A stretch of 38,402 nucleotides of DNA, from positions 1 to 38,402 of IMG/VR virus record IMGVR_UViG_3300037316_000192, one strand, 5' to 3'. Numbering within the stretch: position 1 is the stretch's first letter; each line of letters opens with the position of its first letter. The notes beneath the pieces are model-generated. The model was not told the DNA's origin. It saw only the letters and a list, made by a program, of their open reading frames with translations, and did no database searches. The stretch comes from a virus. A program made the translations under genes and the position numbers. Shown here piece by piece: positions 1-9,721 of this stretch.

Positions 1-127
1 GAAGGCCGGCTGCGTCAGCTGCGGTATGCCCGACGAATTGATCGAGCTCACCCACTGGTGAGAAACGCCGGCCAGCGTCGCAACCGCGAGATTGCCGGCA
101 ATCACCTGCAGCGAGGTGTTGATGCCG
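1..127. repeat. Direct repeat copy (second module of fibre gene)
   Basis: Bases 1-127 are identical to 391-517, offset 390 bp. The offset is a multiple of three, so both copies encode the same peptide inside the fibre gene. The copy touches the window edge, so its full length is unknown. Confidence 0.95.
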
Positions 128-993
128 CCGTACGAAAGGACGCCGGCCGCGCTGATCCCCGTGACGAACTGGCCAGACGTACCAGAGCTTGGGACCACCG
201 TATTCGAAACGGTCCCCGCGTCGTTGATGGCCGACAGCACCTTCTGCGTCGAGTCGACATAGATCGACGTCTTGCCGGACGCCGGCGTTCCGGGCGCGAC
301 GATGTTCGTCGCGAGAATGCTGCCGGCGAGCGTGACGCCGGTTGGAAGCGCCGGCACCTGAGCCGAGGACGCTGTGCCGGAAAGGTCGCTGAAGGCCGGC
401 TGCGTCAGCTGCGGTATGCCCGACGAATTGATCGAGCTCACCCACTGGTGAGAAACGCCGGCCAGCGTCGCAACCGCGAGATTGCCGGCAATCACCTGCA
501 GCGAGGTGTTGATGCCGAGCGATATAGACGGGTTTGTACTAAGCGAGCCGCCGCCTGCAAGCGGAGCGACCGTACTGATGGTGGTCGGGCCGCCGATACG
601 GATAAAGTTGAGACTTGAGGTCCCGAGCACGATCGGGTTTGCAGTCGTCAGCTGGAAGGTCGTATACGCCAGAGTTACGCCCTGGCTCACGAGGATCTGG
701 GTGCCCTGGGTCCACTTGTCGCTGGAGTTGGCGTCGGTCGTGCGGGTCCAGTTACCGGTCGAAGCGTTATAGAGCCCGTTGGTGGTCGCGTCGGTCTGAT
801 CTTTGACCAGCACGCGCTCACCGTTATTGCCGACCGTCACTCCATCAATCGTCTGCACGCCGGACAGCGGGATATTAGTGCCCGTGGTCGCGCACACCGC
901 CGGCGCCTTGATGGCAAGACCCGGATTAGGATCGCCTGTGACGGGCGCATCCGTGGCGCTCACGGACACGCCGCGGCGATCGGTGGTTGCCAT
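1..993 (-). CDS. Tail fibre / tail appendage protein, 3' end beyond window
   Basis: This frame stays open from the ATG at 993 to the window edge (331 codons, no stop), so the C-terminus is missing. Residues 1-150 are rich in Gly, Thr and Asn and include a VLVKDQTDATTNGLY segment of the type found near the N-terminus of phage tail fibre and appendage proteins. After about residue 160 a module beginning INTSLQVIAGNLAVATLAG is followed by about 90 Ser/Thr/Gly-rich residues and then starts again. The repeat period is exactly 130 codons. This gene lies last in the ejection-protein operon, 12 bp after the 907-aa gene, as expected for a fibre or receptor-binding protein. The role is inferred from composition, position and repeats; no receptor can be predicted. 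Confidence 0.75.
   Translation of the reverse strand, partial: MATTDRRGVSVSATDAPVTGDPNPGLAIKAPAVCATTGTNIPLSGVQTIDGVTVGNNGERVLVKDQTDATTNGLYNASTGNWTRTTDANSSDKWTQGTQILVSQGVTLAYTTFQLTTANPIVLGTSSLNFIRIGGPTTISTVAPLAGGGSLSTNPSISLGINTSLQVIAGNLAVATLAGVSHQWVSSINSSGIPQLTQPAFSDLSGTASSAQVPALPTGVTLAGSILATNIVAPGTPASGKTSIYVDSTQKVLSAINDAGTVSNTVVPSSGTSGQFVTGISAAGVLSYGGINTSLQVIAGNLAVATLAGVSHQWVSSINSSGIPQLTQPAF
391..517. repeat. Direct repeat copy (first module of fibre gene)
   Basis: This is the partner of 1-127, identical over all 127 bases. Identity breaks at 518, where the codons upstream in the gene differ. Perfect nucleotide identity suggests recent duplication or ongoing gene conversion. Confidence 0.95.
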
Positions 994-1005
994 GCTGCTG
1001 AATTC

Positions 1006-3729
1006 CTAGAAGGGACTGGCGGCTTTGCCGGTCACGAAACGGTCGACTTTCGACGGCGCGATCATGAATTGCGTGCCGGATAGTTCCTTCTGCCGCTGCT
1101 CGCTGCGCTGCAGGTAGCCCGGATTGATCGCCTCCTGCAGACGGTGCCAGATCAGCGCGTCGGTGACGTGGTGGGTCATCCACAGGTTCATGAACGGTGT
1201 GTTGTTCTTGACCATCTTGAGCGCGGTCGCCGCGCGCTCGCGCATCGCCGAGCCGCTCCACATGCCGTCCTTGGTGCGGCCGCCGGCGTGCAGGAGCTCG
1301 GCGAGATCATCGATCTGGCCGAAGGTCGGCCCCAACATGTTGGCGGCAGCCGACAGCCCGTGGCGATCGAACTGGCCGAGCAGGAAGTCGCCGACGATCG
1401 AGCCGAAGCCGGAGCGCTGTGCACCGGCGGCGATCGCCTCGAACGGGTGCTGCTGCAGCTTCGCCAGCGGGTTCTGCCCCTTGACCAGATCGCGGACGCT
1501 CTCGGCAAACACGCCGAACACGATCGCGGCGGCCGCAGTCTCGGCGATGCCGGCGAAGCGGTCGAGCTTGCCGTCGCCGATAGTGCCGTACATCTCGCGC
1601 CCCCAGGCGCGGGTGATCATGTCGGCAGGCCAGATTTTGAACTGGTAAAACAGCTTCAGCGCCATGTTGAGCGTCGAGCCTGGCTCGAAGTTCTTGCCAA
1701 ACAGGATGGCGCGGATCCGGGCCGACGGCATCGGTATCGCGAAGCCGGCGCGGTCGGTGTAGGTCGACGCGAGCTGCAGCGCGAGATCCTCGCGCACTTT
1801 CGCGATATCGGCCTCGCTGTGCGTCATGCCGGTTCCCGGCGGGTGAGCCTCATTGATATAGGTGCGCACCTGGTCGTCGCTCAGTTTCAGCGCGTCGGAA
1901 GGAAACAGGAAGGTGCGGTCGCCGACCTTTGTCCATTCGACGCCGTGCAGCGCCTTCCACTCCGCCTCGCCGATCCCGAAACCGCGCAGCACGCGCTGCT
2001 CCTTGCGGCCGACATCGGCCCAGGCCTGGCCGCGCTTGGGGCCAAGGTGCTGCGCAAACATCGCTTCCGCGCCGCCGCGCTGGTTGTCGATCACTGCGTT
2101 GACGCCGGTGAGATTGAAGAAGGTCGACTCCGCCTTGCCGATCCAGCCCGCCGGTGCGTCGGCGACGTCGTAGGCGCTCATGAGGTGGCCGATATCGTGT
2201 TCGGCCGCGACCAGCGTCAGATCGAGCGCGCCGCGCTTTTCCGAGCCCTCGGCGCCGCGTGTAAATCCCTCGAACAGCGAAGCATAGCGCCGCGCCAGCG
2301 GAATGCCCCAGTAACGCGCTTCCGCCGTCTTGCTCGGCAGCGAGGCAAAGTGGGTGGCGAAAAGATTACCGAGCTTCGATAGCCGCTGGAACGCCATGAT
2401 GTTGGCGATCGTATTGGATGCGACGCGGTTGACCGGCTTCAGCGAGGTGCCGTCGATCTGCGCGAAGCGGTTGTCGAGCCACAATTGCCCGCGCTCGAAG
2501 TCCTCGAGCTGGCCGGACGAGGCGGCCGCCTTGCCGCGCAGAGCCGCCATATCGCCCTCGATCTTGGCCTTGGCCGCAGCATCGGCCGCCGGCGAGTTGA
2601 AGGCCTGCTCGAGCGCCGAGAGTTTTGACGACAACCCCTTGCTCTCGCCCTGCAGCGTCGCCAGCAGGAACGCCTTGTCGCGCTCATAGGCCTCGCGCGG
2701 CTTGGTGCCGAATTCCTTCATCAGCGCGGCGCGGCGGCTCGCGGTCTCGAGCGCCTTGACCACGGTGAAGGTCGCGTTGTTGCCGCCGTAGTCGCGGTTA
2801 TAATCGCGCCAATCCTTGCCGGTCTTGAAATGCAGCTCGCGCGTGGCGGAGGCCTTCTTTGCCGTGTTCGGGAAGATCGGCTCGTCGATCGGGCGGCCGT
2901 AATCGTAATGCACGCCCGACATCATCGGTGTCCACATCTCGAACAGCGCGTCGCGCACGGCCTGCGGCTCCATGGTGCCGAAGGTGCGCTTCAGATCGAG
3001 CCGCGGTAGGGTCTCGTTGATCCACTTCTCGGCGCCGGCGTGGCGGATCTTGTCGGCATCGTGCGACGTGCGGGTGATGTAGCCCGAATATGAGCGGATC
3101 CACGCGCCCTCGCGGTTGAGGGTATCGATCGAGGCCTTCTGCCACTTCTGCACGATCTTCGCGATCTGCAGCGCCTGGACGTCTTTGGTGATGCCGGGGT
3201 TGCCGTCGCGCCCCTTGTTGAGCTCGAACAGCTCGTCGGTCCATTTGTCCTCGAGCGCGCGGGAGGCGAAGATCTTCTGCAGGTTGGAGCGGCGCAGGTC
3301 GTCGGAGAAGCCGCCGACGATCTTGCGCTTCAGCGCCACGTACTGCGCATCCACCGAGAGCCGGCCGCGGGCGAAGGGCAGATTACTGCCGACCAATTTG
3401 GCTTCCACCACCAGGCGCAGCGCCTTCACCGCCATCTTTGGCGACAGCGTCCGGATGGCTTCCGCACTCGCACCATAGAAGCGATGCCGCGAGATCTCCT
3501 TGCGCATGTCCAGGATGGCGCGGCGCCGCTGCAGCGCGTAGTCGTCGGCCGCGGCTTTCAGAAACTCATCGCGGGCCCGGTCATAGGCCGCATCGCGGTC
3601 CATGCCGTCGTGTTCGTAGCCGTCGGCTCGGCCGAGGATCTCCTCGAGCGCGTCCTCGACCTCGGCGCGCTTGCGCCCGGACCGCTTGACGATGTCGTCG
3701 ATGCAGTCCTTGCGCTGACCCCGGGCCAT
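1006..3729 (-). CDS. Large internal virion / ejection-type protein, 907 aa
   Basis: The function is unknown. By size and place, as the last of three ~1000-aa proteins between tail and fibre genes, it fits the internal virion (DNA-ejection) proteins of T7-like podoviruses. I chose the ATG at 3729 because it forms TGATG with the upstream stop; a start eight codons earlier lies inside the previous gene. The first 90 residues are charged and helical (RKDCIDDIVKRSGRKRAEVED). A segment near residues 700-745 mixes aromatic residues (LFYQFKIWPADMITRAW) with an Ala-rich hydrophobic stretch (TAAAAIVFGVFAES) that could touch membrane. No enzyme motif was recognised. The virion role is inference. Confidence 0.8.
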   Translation of the reverse strand: MARGQRKDCIDDIVKRSGRKRAEVEDALEEILGRADGYEHDGMDRDAAYDRARDEFLKAAADDYALQRRRAILDMRKEISRHRFYGASAEAIRTLSPKMAVKALRLVVEAKLVGSNLPFARGRLSVDAQYVALKRKIVGGFSDDLRRSNLQKIFASRALEDKWTDELFELNKGRDGNPGITKDVQALQIAKIVQKWQKASIDTLNREGAWIRSYSGYITRTSHDADKIRHAGAEKWINETLPRLDLKRTFGTMEPQAVRDALFEMWTPMMSGVHYDYGRPIDEPIFPNTAKKASATRELHFKTGKDWRDYNRDYGGNNATFTVVKALETASRRAALMKEFGTKPREAYERDKAFLLATLQGESKGLSSKLSALEQAFNSPAADAAAKAKIEGDMAALRGKAAASSGQLEDFERGQLWLDNRFAQIDGTSLKPVNRVASNTIANIMAFQRLSKLGNLFATHFASLPSKTAEARYWGIPLARRYASLFEGFTRGAEGSEKRGALDLTLVAAEHDIGHLMSAYDVADAPAGWIGKAESTFFNLTGVNAVIDNQRGGAEAMFAQHLGPKRGQAWADVGRKEQRVLRGFGIGEAEWKALHGVEWTKVGDRTFLFPSDALKLSDDQVRTYINEAHPPGTGMTHSEADIAKVREDLALQLASTYTDRAGFAIPMPSARIRAILFGKNFEPGSTLNMALKLFYQFKIWPADMITRAWGREMYGTIGDGKLDRFAGIAETAAAAIVFGVFAESVRDLVKGQNPLAKLQQHPFEAIAAGAQRSGFGSIVGDFLLGQFDRHGLSAAANMLGPTFGQIDDLAELLHAGGRTKDGMWSGSAMRERAATALKMVKNNTPFMNLWMTHHVTDALIWHRLQEAINPGYLQRSEQRQKELSGTQFMIAPSKVDRFVTGKAASPF

Positions 3730-6700
3730 CAGGCCACCGCCGCGGCGAGACACGCCGCGCCGTCGGTGATGATCTTGTCGCGGGCTTCCTTGTCGAGCTT
3801 GAGCTGGTCGAGCACGTCATTGACCAGCGCCCGCTCCTTCTCGGTTAGGGTCGGTTCCATCTTGCGCCAGATCGCTTCGGCGTCGGCGGCCTGCTTCTCG
3901 AGCGCGGTGAGCGAGCTTTCGGGCTTAAGGGAATCGGGCTCGGCCAGATGATCGGCTTCGCGGGATTGTGCGAGGACCTCGGGATCCTCTTCGGCCGGCC
4001 TTACGTCGGCGAGCTCTCGCCAGCGGGGGTCGTTTGCTGCTGCTGCCGCACGCGCGCCATGGCTTGATGGTTGCGAATCATCTGTTGGCCTCGCGCCCTG
4101 GTCGGGCCCCCCGGCTTGCCGATCGAGGCCTGGATTGCCTCCGCCATCGCCAGGTGCTGCTCGGCCGTCATCGAATCCGGGGAGATCGGCGAGCCTTGGG
4201 TCGGATCTTGCTGCGTCGGCAATGGCATTGTAGCGCTCCGCGTCCTCCATGATAGCACGCTCGTAGGCGTCCATCACGTCGGAAACACCCTCGCGGTGCA
4301 CGATTTCCACCGTGCGATTGAGAAGCTTCGGATCGATCGCCGATATCTTCTCGCCGGCCGCCTCGAGCTGCTGCTCGAGGTTGCCCATGATGACGTGCTT
4401 TTCCTGCTCCGGATCGTACTTGGTCGCCTCGACGTGACCGGCCTTGTAGAGCTTCTGGCCCCGGTTCTCGGCGTCGAGCTTGTCCAGCAGGTCGTTCGGC
4501 GTCAGCCCGTGAGAGGTGCGGCCGCCGCTGCCGGCATTGCCGTTCTCGGCGTCGTGCGGATCGGACATGTAGCCGTGCTGCTTCGCCGACGACAGCGCCT
4601 CGTCGAGCGACATGCCTGATTTACGGATCAGCGGACCGAAGCCCGACACAAAGGGCCCGCGCTTGTTGCCATAGATCGACTCGAGCTCGGGATCGGGCTT
4701 GAGACCGCCCTGGCTCGCCAGGTGCTCGTTGAGCGACAGCGTGTCCGGATGCGCCGCGCCGCGGCCGCGCGGTTTCGGCTTTTCGACCAGGTCCGGAATG
4801 TGGGCACCGGTTTCGACGGCCGGCGCGGCTTGCGCCTTCGCCTCCGGAGAGGCCTTGAACTGATCGAGCCCAACCGCTTCGCCGTTCTTGTGGGTGATCT
4901 CGATGTGCTTGTCGTCGAACATGACGAAGTTGCGGGTTTGGCCTTCCTGGTTCTTTTTATCGGCGAACGCAGCGGCCTCTTCGCGCGTCTTGAACGTGCC
5001 GCGAGTGACGTTGGCGGCGTCGATCACATGATAGAGGTTGTCGCCCGGTAACAATTCTGTCTGCGTTCTAAATCCGACCGGCGCCCTTGATCCTTGGTCG
5101 AGATATTTAATCCCGGGAATGCCGGCGTCGCGCAGCTTCGCCGCCACCGACTCATCGTGGAAGGCGATGAAGCCATTCCTGACCGCCGTCGAAGCGTCAG
5201 CGTTCTGGAACTCTTTCCAGCGTTGTTCCCCCATCGCCGTCCTCAGTGCCTGCTGGACGTGAGGTGTCTGCTCGTTTAGCTGCTTGTCCCAATCGAGCAG
5301 GTGCTCGAGGTTGGCGTTGATGCGAACCTTGTAGAGGTTGCCCTCCCGCTGAGACTCGGGAATGGCGTCGCCGCTGTCGCCGGCGGTCAAGGGCACATAA
5401 CTTTCCGCGACCCGCGAGTCCTCCGCAAAATACAGTCCGTGTCCGTAGGCCTGTGCTCCCTCGCCCGTCCCTATTTTCGACGCATCGAACCGATCGAAGT
5501 CATGCGGCGAGCCGTGGAACGCATCGAAACTCTCCGCAATGCGAGGATCGTGGTCGGCGGCGATCTCGAGCATCTCGGCGCCCCGCGACGGCCGATCGGC
5601 GGCGACGTCGGCAACCGTGGCGCGGAAGGCGTCCTCCTGGGCGGCCGGCGGCAGGTCCGCCAGAACCTCGGCCGGGTGAACTGGCGCGCGATCACCGATC
5701 AGCGCTGCGCGAGCTACGTCGTAGGCTTCAAAGGTGCGTTTAGCCTTATCGACCGCGTCGGCCCGCTCGTCCGGGGTCATCTCGCGGATATCGGCCGGGG
5801 AATGTCCGTAGCGTTCAAGCAACACATCATCGCCGGGAAATGGCGCCGGCGTCTGCGGCGGCACAATCCCGGGGACCTCGCCGATCGGCACGCCCTCCTC
5901 GGCCAGCTGGTCGGCATGTACATGCGTGCCGGTCATCAACCCGCGGGCCAGCAGATCCTCGGGACTGCCCGGAAGCGGCGCACCCTTTATCCGCGCGCGA
6001 ACGTCGCCGAACAGCCCGCCGGCGGCGTGAAACCCAGCACCCATGCCGGCTCCCATCACCACGCTCTTGAACGCGTCGGCCATGGTGTAGTCCTGGCCGT
6101 CCTGGGTATGCAGCCACCAGTCGGCCGGCTGCAGCAGCGCGGTACCGGCCGCGCCCTGGAGGCCGCCCTGCAGAGCGCGGGCGCCGGTACGGGCGAGGAT
6201 TGAATCGCCCGCAGAAGCCAGCAGCTTGCCCATGCGGGCCTCGCCCAGCACGGGAATTGAAAAGGCCGCCATGTTGATCGGGTCGATCATCCCGGCACCC
6301 AGCGACGTCACCAGGCCCAGCGCGCCGGGCATGAATCCCGGCGGTCCCTTTGCGATCGCGATCTCCCGGTCGCGGCGTTCGTGAGCCTCGTCGATCATCA
6401 GATCCAGTACCGGGCTCTTGATGCTCGGCTGGTCCGGCAGCTTGAGCAGGCCCTCGAGGCCCTCCTGCTTGACCCTCGCCTTGGCATCCGCGATCGCGGT
6501 GTCCGAAACCACATTCTGGAAAGCATCCGAAGCCGCCTGTCGGTCTTCAAGCGGCTGGCTGGAGAATATGTCGACGTCGGAGCCGGCGCCGGGCACGCCA
6601 ATGTCGCGGCCGCCGGCGCTTTCCTCGCGCATGCGGCGGTAGATGTAGGCGCCGGATAGCGAATCCTGCGGATCGAGTGCGTCAAGTGCCTGGGCGCCGA

Positions 6701-6779
6701 GGCGTCCGCCAAGCGAACCCTGCAGGTCCGATTGCCTGATGTCGCCGAAATCGTCGGGCGTCGAGAAGCTGTCGGTCAA
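3729..6779 (-). CDS. Polyvalent ejection protein with ADP-ribosyltransferase-like domain, 1016 aa
   Basis: Residues ~145-260 are Gly/Ala-rich and hydrophobic (PGALGLVTSLGAGMIDP, VVMGAGMGAGFHAAGGLFG), suggesting membrane insertion during ejection. Residues ~420-560 resemble the ART-PolyVal family described in phage and plasmid polyvalent proteins: FHGSPHDFDRFD with His422, then GAQAYGHGLYFAE with Tyr450-Phe451, then AGIPGIKYLDQGSR. The C-terminal third is charged and low in complexity. The gene shares ATGA with its upstream neighbour and TGATG with its downstream one, in the ejection-protein operon. I infer delivery into the host with the DNA and possible ADP-ribosylation of a host target. The target is unknown, and I cannot confirm the catalytic glutamate from sequence alone. 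Confidence 0.82.
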   Translation of the reverse strand: MTDSFSTPDDFGDIRQSDLQGSLGGRLGAQALDALDPQDSLSGAYIYRRMREESAGGRDIGVPGAGSDVDIFSSQPLEDRQAASDAFQNVVSDTAIADAKARVKQEGLEGLLKLPDQPSIKSPVLDLMIDEAHERRDREIAIAKGPPGFMPGALGLVTSLGAGMIDPINMAAFSIPVLGEARMGKLLASAGDSILARTGARALQGGLQGAAGTALLQPADWWLHTQDGQDYTMADAFKSVVMGAGMGAGFHAAGGLFGDVRARIKGAPLPGSPEDLLARGLMTGTHVHADQLAEEGVPIGEVPGIVPPQTPAPFPGDDVLLERYGHSPADIREMTPDERADAVDKAKRTFEAYDVARAALIGDRAPVHPAEVLADLPPAAQEDAFRATVADVAADRPSRGAEMLEIAADHDPRIAESFDAFHGSPHDFDRFDASKIGTGEGAQAYGHGLYFAEDSRVAESYVPLTAGDSGDAIPESQREGNLYKVRINANLEHLLDWDKQLNEQTPHVQQALRTAMGEQRWKEFQNADASTAVRNGFIAFHDESVAAKLRDAGIPGIKYLDQGSRAPVGFRTQTELLPGDNLYHVIDAANVTRGTFKTREEAAAFADKKNQEGQTRNFVMFDDKHIEITHKNGEAVGLDQFKASPEAKAQAAPAVETGAHIPDLVEKPKPRGRGAAHPDTLSLNEHLASQGGLKPDPELESIYGNKRGPFVSGFGPLIRKSGMSLDEALSSAKQHGYMSDPHDAENGNAGSGGRTSHGLTPNDLLDKLDAENRGQKLYKAGHVEATKYDPEQEKHVIMGNLEQQLEAAGEKISAIDPKLLNRTVEIVHREGVSDVMDAYERAIMEDAERYNAIADAARSDPRLADLPGFDDGRAAPGDGGGNPGLDRQAGGPDQGARPTDDSQPSSHGARAAAAANDPRWRELADVRPAEEDPEVLAQSREADHLAEPDSLKPESSLTALEKQAADAEAIWRKMEPTLTEKERALVNDVLDQLKLDKEARDKIITDGAACLAAAVA

Positions 6780-9721
6780 GGCGTCTGCACCGAGTATTCA
6801 GTCGCGGCCTTCATTGCGGCCCCCCGCGCCTCGGGCGTGCCGCCGAGCTGGGCGAGCTTCGCCCAGGACACGAACAGCGGCGCGCCGCGGCTATCCTTCA
6901 CCGACTTGTCGCCGTACATCAGGTTGAGGCCGCCGTTGTCCGGAGAGGTCACCCACACGCCATCACGCCGGAAGGCGTCGAAACTTGCCCCGCGCGCGTC
7001 CGAGAGGCCGCCGACGTCGTCGATCGCGGGCTTGGCGCCCAGCGCCTCGAGCTGCGTTTTGGCCGCCAGCGCGCCGGCCTGCACATCGTCGGGCGCGATG
7101 TTCGGATCCTTCGGGATCCGGTAGGTATCGCGGAAATCATAGTTCTTGCCGATCAGCGCCGTGAAGGCATCATGCGCGGCTGTCGAGGCATCCTTGCCGT
7201 CGCGCACATAGAGCGCGGAGAGCTTGTCGGCCAGGTTGTAGTAATCGAAGAAATCCCGGTCCTTCTGCCGGCCGACCATGGTCGCAAGCAGCGGCGCCAT
7301 CTCGGTGTTGAGCTGCTTGCGGACGTCGCTCGATTTGGTCTCGCTCTGCTCCTTCAGGACAGTGGCCGGGTTTTCCTTCGGGTCGAGCGACAACAGCCGC
7401 GTCATCGCCGTGGGGTCGGCGTCGGCGGCGATCGCGCGTACCATCGGCTGCATCGAGGGCGCGAGCTGCTGCACCACCTGCGGCCAGTAATCGCCCCACA
7501 TCGCTTTCTGCGACCGGATCTGGGCGATCAGCCCGACGCGGGCCTTCGGATCGTCCGACGTTGCCGCGGTGGACATCATGGTCTTGAAGTGTTCGACATC
7601 GGCCGCGGGCAGGATCTGGCGGCTCGCGAGCGGAATGCCGGCGCCCTGCTGCTCCATCAGCGTGGTCGATGCGAAGCTGCGGGCGGCGACGCCCTTCTCG
7701 ACATCGGTCTTGGTCGGATCGCCGATCACGGTCGAATAGCTCTTGTAGGCATCCTGGGTGCCCGGCAAACGCGAAACCGCAAAGCCACCGGGATCGTCGG
7801 CACGCTCCTTGTTGCTGCGCGCGATCGCCTTGGCGAGCACGTCCTGGCGCTCGGATTGGGCCGTAAAGTCGGGCCCTGGTTTCGGCTGATAACCCTTGAG
7901 CATCGCCGACTGCTCGTCCGGCGACAGTCGCCCGACGTTCTGCACGTCGCCGCCGAGGCGCAGTGAGGCCGAATAATAGGCGTAGGCCTTCGGCCCATCG
8001 ACGGGTCCGAAGTGATACTCGAACTCGTCCGGCGTCAGCGGATTGGAGGCGGTGCCGGTGCGGCCGGCTTCCGCGACCGACTCTTCGATCCGGGATTTGA
8101 ACGCGGGATCGTTGGCGCGCAAACGCGAGGCGTCATTGATCGCTTTTTTCAGCGCGTCCTGGCGCGAGGCCATATCAGCAAACCCTTCGCCGGGTTTCGG
8201 CGAATAGCTCTCGAGCAGCGCCGACTGCTGGTCAGGCGGGAGGCTCGCAACGCTCTGCAGGTCGTGGCCGAGCTGCACATTCGCCCGGTAGCCCTGGTAG
8301 GCCTTGGGCCCGGCTGCGGCGCCCAGATGACCTATGAAATCCGACAGCTGCAGCGGCTGCGTCACATTGCCGGTGCGCATCGCCTCGGCCTGGCTGTCCT
8401 CGATCTGCGCCTTGAAGCCGGTGAGGTCCTGGACGTTCTGCTTCTGCAGCTGCGTCTGGGCGTGCGCCAGGAGCTGCTCGCGGGTGTCCGGCCGCAGCAT
8501 GTCGTAGATCGAGCCGCCACCCGGCGCGGCGCCGCCCATCTTGCCGTCGGCCCAGGCTTTCACGGATCCCGCGAGCCGGCCCTGCAGGATGGTCGGGTTA
8601 GCATCGACCATCGCTTTAGCCTTGTCGGGCCCGACCGCCTTGGCCAGCGCGTCCGCGACCGGCTGGTTCGGATCGGCCTGCAGCACCGCGGTGGCACCGC
8701 CGACGCCAAGGAAATGGCTCAGGTACAAATTGCCTGGCGTCGCCGGGAGGCCGGCGCTTTTGAGCGCGCCGGCGTTCTCGGCCTGGTACTTGCCGACCAT
8801 CTCGCGCGCGAGCTGCTTGTCGTTGCGCAGCAGCAGCAGGTCCTGGTCGCTGCGGCCTGCCGCGAGATCCGGCCGGTTGCGCTTGAGCACATCAAGCCAG
8901 GTCGAATCGATGAACTGTCCGGTGCCATTGGCGCTCGACTTGCCATTCGGGCCCTGGCCCTCGATCGAAATGATGCGGTTGGTGACGGCGTCCGACGATC
9001 CCGGCGCGGCGCGCAGCTCGTTGATCACACCTTGCGGGTCGGTGTCGGCGCGGTGCAGCACGTCGGCGGCGGCATATTGATGCGCCCAATCCTGGCGCAT
9101 CTGCACGGCCTGCACTTCGCTGATGACGTTCTTGTCGAGGAGACTGTCAACCAGCTGGCTGTGCGAATCGATCAGCTGGCGGCGCGTCGCGTCATCGGGT
9201 GCTCGGATCGCGCGATCCATGATCGCGTCGCCTTGGCTCTTGACGTAGGCGAGGCTGGCGTCATTTGCCTGCGTCGTCGCGTGCTGCTGGGCAGTGACGA
9301 AGCCCTGCTCGACCAGCGGGTTGGTGTCGGTGACGAAGCGGTCGCGCATCGGGGCGCTCTGGATTAGCGCCGAGGATTGCTGCTGCAGCTTGCTGACGCT
9401 GTCCTGGTAGCGCTGCGGCAGCGTCTTGCCGTCGGCGTCGGGCCCATAGTTCGAATCGGTGCGCATCGCCTCGTCGAGGTCGATCTTGCGCGTCAGGAAG
9501 TCCGAATGCGCCTTTGCGTAGTCGAAGCGATCCTCGGCCTGCCCGACATCGGCGAGGCCCTCGCCCGCCTTGGCTATGCCGGCGCCGAGCTGACGTCCGC
9601 CCTCGGCCAGCGCAGCACCTGCGCGCGCAACAGCAAAAGCGTCATAGGTTCCGACCGGCCGCGTCATCGCCGCCACCGGCGCATCGCCGAGGTCCTGGAC
9701 GCCGGGAAGCCGGAGGGTCAT
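6776..9721 (-). CDS. Internal virion protein with lytic transglycosylase-like domain, 981 aa
   Basis: Residues ~245-350 look like a lysozyme-fold transglycosylase: ISIEGQGPNGKSSANGTGQF with candidate catalytic Glu254, then NLYLSHFLGVGGATAVL. T7 gp16 carries a comparable domain that opens peptidoglycan during DNA entry. The rest is Gln/Asp/Ala-rich helix, as in ejection proteins. Residues 442-546 and 547-~650 form a tandem repeat of 105 aa, each with GPKAY and a PKPG motif. The start is ATG 9721, which overlaps the upstream stop as TGATG; the stop overlaps the next ATG as ATGA. The transglycosylase call is fairly firm; equivalence to gp15 or gp16 in particular is not resolved. Confidence 0.85.
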   Translation of the reverse strand: MTLRLPGVQDLGDAPVAAMTRPVGTYDAFAVARAGAALAEGGRQLGAGIAKAGEGLADVGQAEDRFDYAKAHSDFLTRKIDLDEAMRTDSNYGPDADGKTLPQRYQDSVSKLQQQSSALIQSAPMRDRFVTDTNPLVEQGFVTAQQHATTQANDASLAYVKSQGDAIMDRAIRAPDDATRRQLIDSHSQLVDSLLDKNVISEVQAVQMRQDWAHQYAAADVLHRADTDPQGVINELRAAPGSSDAVTNRIISIEGQGPNGKSSANGTGQFIDSTWLDVLKRNRPDLAAGRSDQDLLLLRNDKQLAREMVGKYQAENAGALKSAGLPATPGNLYLSHFLGVGGATAVLQADPNQPVADALAKAVGPDKAKAMVDANPTILQGRLAGSVKAWADGKMGGAAPGGGSIYDMLRPDTREQLLAHAQTQLQKQNVQDLTGFKAQIEDSQAEAMRTGNVTQPLQLSDFIGHLGAAAGPKAYQGYRANVQLGHDLQSVASLPPDQQSALLESYSPKPGEGFADMASRQDALKKAINDASRLRANDPAFKSRIEESVAEAGRTGTASNPLTPDEFEYHFGPVDGPKAYAYYSASLRLGGDVQNVGRLSPDEQSAMLKGYQPKPGPDFTAQSERQDVLAKAIARSNKERADDPGGFAVSRLPGTQDAYKSYSTVIGDPTKTDVEKGVAARSFASTTLMEQQGAGIPLASRQILPAADVEHFKTMMSTAATSDDPKARVGLIAQIRSQKAMWGDYWPQVVQQLAPSMQPMVRAIAADADPTAMTRLLSLDPKENPATVLKEQSETKSSDVRKQLNTEMAPLLATMVGRQKDRDFFDYYNLADKLSALYVRDGKDASTAAHDAFTALIGKNYDFRDTYRIPKDPNIAPDDVQAGALAAKTQLEALGAKPAIDDVGGLSDARGASFDAFRRDGVWVTSPDNGGLNLMYGDKSVKDSRGAPLFVSWAKLAQLGGTPEARGAAMKAATEYSVQTP

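Noticed and set aside
1-517. CRISPR array, because of repeats
   Set aside because: The repeats are long, in frame and coding, with a 390-bp period; there are no short spacers.
58-618. Long plus-strand frame opposite the fibre gene, rich in Arg
   Set aside because: It mirrors the repeat-bearing minus-strand gene; composition is Arg-heavy antisense reading of high-GC DNA and no ribosome site is present.
1144-2382. 412-codon plus-strand frame opposite the 907-aa gene
   Set aside because: Antisense of a confident coding frame with third-position GC; product is low-complexity Arg/Leu/Val/His without a domain.
8012-9367. 451-codon plus-strand frame opposite the transglycosylase gene
   Set aside because: Same antisense pattern; the minus frame carries domain and repeat evidence.
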